Positions 59,838 to 64,000 of a stretch of DNA of 64,000 nucleotides are shown here, in pieces. The notes under the pieces were generated by a model. That model ran no database searches. It saw only the letters and a list, made by a program, of their open reading frames with translations, and was not told the origin of the DNA. The DNA lies in contig NC_066314.1 of the NCBI RefSeq assembly GCF_022539315.1, positions 59,443,543 to 59,507,542 on the forward strand, written 5' to 3'. This stretch comes from Serinus canaria (lineage: Eukaryota; Chordata; Aves; Passeriformes; Fringillidae). The first letter of the stretch is position 1; every line of letters begins with the position of its first letter. The position numbers and the translations under genes are program-made.

Positions 59838-62489
59838 GATTCATCTCCAAATACCAAGTGTGATGACTTCTGCATGTGGTGACTTTGCTGGGTAGGTGGT
59901 TCTTTGTTTGTTCTACACATCCTCTTCATTCATACAGTTTGGTAGGTATTCATTCCATGATACTGAGGCCAAAGGACAAAAAAATTCCAGACAGGTAATT
60001 TATCAACAGCTGCAGCTCCTTCCCATGGAGATACTGCATTCCCAACAGCACAGGTTTGTCCTGCCTGGGTACAGCTTGTCCTCATAATGCCAAATATGAC
60101 ACTGCCAGAGTTTGCTTTTAGCATTAATCCTATGGCATCCTCATGTGAACTGCTCCAGTGGTAACCCACAGTATAATCAAGAAGGGATTAAGACAACCTT
60201 GATCGTTAGAAAATTACAGTACCCTAAATCTGATGGAAATAGTGAGTATTGCCCACTGTTTATCAGACAAGTTCAAACATTAGCTTGTTTTGGAGGGAAA
60301 AAGTTTGTAAATGTTAGTGTTTAAGGGTAGATCCAACAATGTGTTTAAGAGGTCCATCAAAGACAGGACTTTACTTCATACTGCAATGGGCTGTGACTGA
60401 CACCTCCACCACACTCCATGTACTGACTTGGATTGAATTTTAAATGAAATGTCTTTGTTTCCTGAGACCCTAGTTTTCCTAACAAATGGTCCTGCTTCTG
60501 CAGTGCCTTGAAATGCATCATATTTTCATGTGAAAATCAAATAGTGTTTTGTATTTTTATACTGAGTAATTTCATTCCTCCAGCACAGACAATGTTTTCC
60601 CTAATATACTCTAATAATACTAATATACATTTATCTCATCTCTTTCTTCCTTTTTCCTTAAGTGCCAACAATATAATGAAAACTGCAAACAGATAGGTTT
60701 CATATCAGTTGATCTGATTACCTTTAATTTCAAAATAAGGTACTATGATTTCTTTCCCCCTCTTGGGCTGTGCTGTACCCTCTAATAATCCATATTGCTT
60801 GTTTACATATCTTTAGAAAACATTTTTATACCTTACAATATTGCTTGGGGAATATGGAGTATATACAGCACTTAGCAGGGTGAAAGGATATGGCTGCAGT
60901 GCCATTTAGAATGTTTCTGGGATAGCAAAGCATTCCATAGTTTGTTTTTCTGTGTACTTTTTGTAATAACCAAGATTTTTTCATTCTCTTGCACTTCTGG
61001 AGGTCACTAAAGTCATGCTTGAAACAACTAGTCTAAATTTACTTCCAGAGTAAGTGCCTCCAGAATTTCTTTAATTTAAATCTGACAGAAGACATTTATT
61101 CTAGTCATTGCCAGTAGTAAGAAGCAATGTGAGGTAAGCTGTATGGAATCGGAAGAGCCCAGCTCTGTACACAAGAAGTCCAGGAGCTTTTGTGAAAGGT
61201 GATCTTTCCAGTACAAACTCTTCCACAGAGGGGACGGCCCTGGTTCTGCCTACAGACTAGGGAAAAAACACCATTTCCAGCCTTTGTACAAAGAAAGCTC
61301 AAGATAGAAGCACATTTAAATCCATGTAGGGACTATTCAGCCTTGCTAATTCCATCCACTTATTGATTTAAATGTGCCTGGTTTAATATGCATCTCTTGG
61401 GAAACTTTCAGTATGTGAGTAGTTTTAGAAACCAGCACAGCAATAACACAGGTGAGAGTGAAAAAAGTTTGCAATGACATCAGGGTGACAGGTAGCAATC
61501 TTGTTTGGTGCCTGCCTAGGCTCAGGTCAGACTTGGTTGTTACCATGAAACCTTCCTTTCATAACTTTTTTTAAAAATCCAGAGAGGATAAAATTAATTA
61601 GGATAACAGAGCTATTTGGCAAATGAAGGTCCCACCTATCAAAATATTGTGCATCTGTTCAGGACTTGTAAGCCTAATTTCCCCCAAATAGCTGCAGATT
61701 AGTCAACTGCTATTTTTAGATTTTGTGGATAGCCAAGGGAAAAGTAGAAATATACACCTGGAACACTGCACATGTAGCATTAACTAGAAAAGCTTGTTTT
61801 CAAAGAACATATTTGATGTCTTTTCCAGGTTTCACTTCCACCATCTGTAATATCCTCCTTGGTCCTTTCCATCTGCTGAAGAACTGGGTATTCCCCAGGA
61901 GCATTATCCTAGCAGGGAGCAGTAGTCCCTGGCTGTGTGGGTAGTTGTCACAGGTGGTTGATTCTCTCTGGAGCCAGGGGTGCTATCTGTCTTCCAGGGA
62001 CTCTCAGCATTTCACAGCATGAGCTCTGAGCTGGAGGACTATAAAAGTCAATGCTGACTGCTAATGTCTTTCCTCATTAACAACACAGGGAGTAAAATGA
62101 AAGGTAGAGCACCACACTGCAGTGAGTGCAGCATGTGTTTGCAAATCTGAAGATGAGGGGCAACTTTGAAATTTAAGTAGTCAAAAGAGAAAAAAAAATC
62201 CTTAAAATAGTCCCCAGTAAAGGCACAGTACTTTTGTGCTAAATCTAATCTTGATACTGGAGATAGACATAGAAAGTGAGAGACAAACTGGTATTACCTT
62301 TTTTGCACAGAAACTATAGCAGACAGATTGTCCCTGCCAGCATCACAGAAGGTGGGAGTATGGGACATGCTGGGAGAGCTGGCACTGGTGATTTCTTCTG
62401 CCTATTAACCTGGTCCTGCTCCCTCAGACCCTCTCTCTCACAGATCCTGTCCACACTGGGTCAATGAGCCTCATTTTAGCTCATGGCAG
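59838..62489. other. Intergenic sequence
   Basis: No gene or element recognised. All open frames are under about 80 codons. Confidence 0.5.
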
Positions 62490-62890
62490 GTGACAAATGC
62501 TAAGCAATCTTCGATGCTGTGTGCTCTGGGCACACCCAGATGGTTGTTGGGTCCAACCAAGTCACAGAGCACCAGGGAAGTGCCTGGGGATGAGGCAGGT
62601 CCAAGGCTAACCCAGGAAGTCAGTTTGCCAGCTGGGGCTTGGGTCAAAGCACTCAGTGGGCAGCAGCAGGAATGGCTGAGCTGGAGAGAAGGACTGTCCC
62701 CAGCATGGCTTGTGCAGAGGCTGAAGGACCAGTCCCTGGGCCCATGGAAGAGATCCCATGCGAGACTGATTAGGGCCATCATGGCTCATTGTGCCCTCAG
62801 AGCTCCAACAGCCCAGAGGAAACACTTGACCAATGAAGGAAAAGCCTGTTGTCAAATTATTTTTCTCCCCTTTGAAGGAATTCTGTAATA
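62490..62890. other. GC-richer block of unknown nature
   Basis: GC content rises locally and frames open on both strands (62490-62888 plus, 132 codons; 62471-62782 and 62607-62894 minus). Antisense overlap and lack of any domain argue against coding. No repeat family is recognised. Confidence 0.35.
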
Positions 62891-63233
62891 GCATCCAGCT
62901 ACATTGTTGCCACCTAATCAGGAAAAGGTGCTAACTGTCAGCTGACAAGGAAAAGGTAACACAAAGGCATTGAACAGATCTCCGAGGTGGCTGGGCAGTC
63001 AGGCTCTGCCTCTGGTGAAAGATGTAAATTCAATACTCACATCAAAGGATGCAGTCATGCACACAGAGAACTAAACAAGCACCAGGCACCTACTGACCAC
63101 TCACATATTTCATGTCATGGGAAATACCAGGATGGAGAGGAAGGGTGGTTGAGGGCTACATGCAAATGTTTGTATCTAACCTGGACCTTGTCTGAACCCA
63201 AATTCACAGCTGGCTTTGGCCATAAACATAATA
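62891..63233. other. Intergenic sequence
   Basis: No gene or element recognised. Confidence 0.45.
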
Positions 63234-63292
63234 ATAAACATAATTGATAAAAGCATTATAATTTATAATTATAAACATAATTTATAAAAGCA
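63234..63292. repeat. 22-bp direct repeat, 37 bp apart
   Basis: ataaacataattgataaaagca (positions 63234-63255; only the two key words are informative) recurs at 63271-63292 with one change, g to t. The interval is also AT-rich, so this is a local duplication. Confidence 0.75.
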
Positions 63293-63537
63293 GTTAAGCA
63301 TCTAAGTATGCATGAACAGAATTTGCAGTGAGGCTTAATCAGCTCCTTAAACGTGAGGGATATATTTGAGTGTCTTAATGTATTGAGATAGATTTAGAAG
63401 CCATAAACATCTTCTCCAGAGCTGGGGTCACAGAGACTGTAGAGCAGAGATGATGATGTTTATCCTGTTCCTGACACATTCCTCCCAGAGTCTCAGTGCC
63501 TGCTTTCCATCACCAGGGCACAGACCATCACTCACTC

Positions 63538-63549
63538 TGTGTGTGTGTG
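63538..63549. repeat. (TG)6 microsatellite
   Basis: Six TG units followed by catacacac, which makes the site partly self-complementary. Confidence 0.75.
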
Positions 63550-64000
63550 CATACACACTGAAATATAGATGTATAAATACAGAAAGGGGCAGAGCTGGTG
63601 GTGTAATTTGGCTGCTCTGGCAATAGAAACTGTAGTATCATTACTCTTGATTTTTGTACTTATGTATATGTGTGTATAAAAATAATAATAACAAAAAAAA
63701 ACACATTCTGACACTTAATCTTACAGTGCCTTACATCTTCATTATACATATCTGTGGGGAAGGAAGGCAAACACTTTCACAAAGTAATGACAGAAAGGAT
63801 TTTGAGCAAGACATGGAGGGCAGGTTCCTCCTGCTGCAATACAAATTAGGAAACCCTTGTTCTTTTGCTCTCTTGCAAACTAGAAAAAGAGTCAGCTTAG
63901 AAGTGATTTCTTTGTTTTTGTTTGAGTTTTTTGCTTGAGCAGAAGAAAAGATTGAGTTTCTCTGCAGGCTACCACAAGACCACAGGCATTTTTAACCTGG
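63550..64000. other. Intergenic sequence to window end
   Basis: AT-rich, with an A-run near 63693-63701. No gene or element is recognised. A 94-codon frame at 63654-63938 has no domain. Confidence 0.45.

Noticed and set aside
1..64000. Prokaryotic or phage features, CRISPR arrays, tRNA genes
   Set aside because: No regularly spaced direct repeats, no operons or ribosome-binding sites, and no cloverleaf-like sequence recognised by eye.

Overview
The window looks like nuclear DNA from a bird, most likely a songbird. The case rests on CR1 LINE 3' fragments in both orientations, several avian-type endogenous retrovirus (ERV) LTRs, an AT-rich and CpG-poor background, many A/T homopolymers, and no sign of bacterial gene organisation. 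The repeat families are named from memory of their consensus sequences, because no search could be run. The songbird placement is inference from the LTR types.

I find no convincing protein-coding exon, tRNA, rRNA or CRISPR array in the 64 kb. The longest open frames are just under 200 codons, have no recognisable domains, and overlap other frames or lie in repeats. The window is best read as intergenic or deep intronic sequence, a gene-desert type region.

Layout. 1-8.8 kb: unique AT-rich DNA with three CR1 fragments (about 1508, 2838 and 4074) and a possible ancient amniote repeat near 6.9 kb. 8.87-9.29 kb: a minus-strand solo LTR with a 6-bp target-site duplication (TSD). 9.7 kb: a perfect 18-bp hairpin with an extra direct copy. 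16.35-16.8 kb: a short minus-strand LTR preceded by a polypurine tract, the 3' end of a decayed ERV. 23.5-24.4 kb: two CR1 fragments in opposite orientation. 36.5-36.9 kb: a plus-strand solo LTR of the same family as the one at 8.9 kb, again with a 6-bp TSD. 37.1-39.7 kb: a large inverted repeat of two 468-bp arms differing at one base, 1,677 bp apart and made largely of avian ERV LTR sequence. 42.9-43.3 kb: CR1. 52.1 kb: a perfect 16-bp hairpin. 54.2-55.0 kb: a GC-rich block next to a probable LTR. 58.8-59.1 kb: a CR1 3' end. 59-64 kb: mostly unique sequence.

The strongest candidate for something unusual is the near-identical inverted repeat at 37100-39712. Both arms carry the same decayed LTR, so one arm seems to have been copied from the other recently in inverted orientation, or the two have been homogenised. 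The two small hairpins at 9.7 and 52.1 kb, each with a perfect stem and a 5-nt loop, look like replication template-switch scars.
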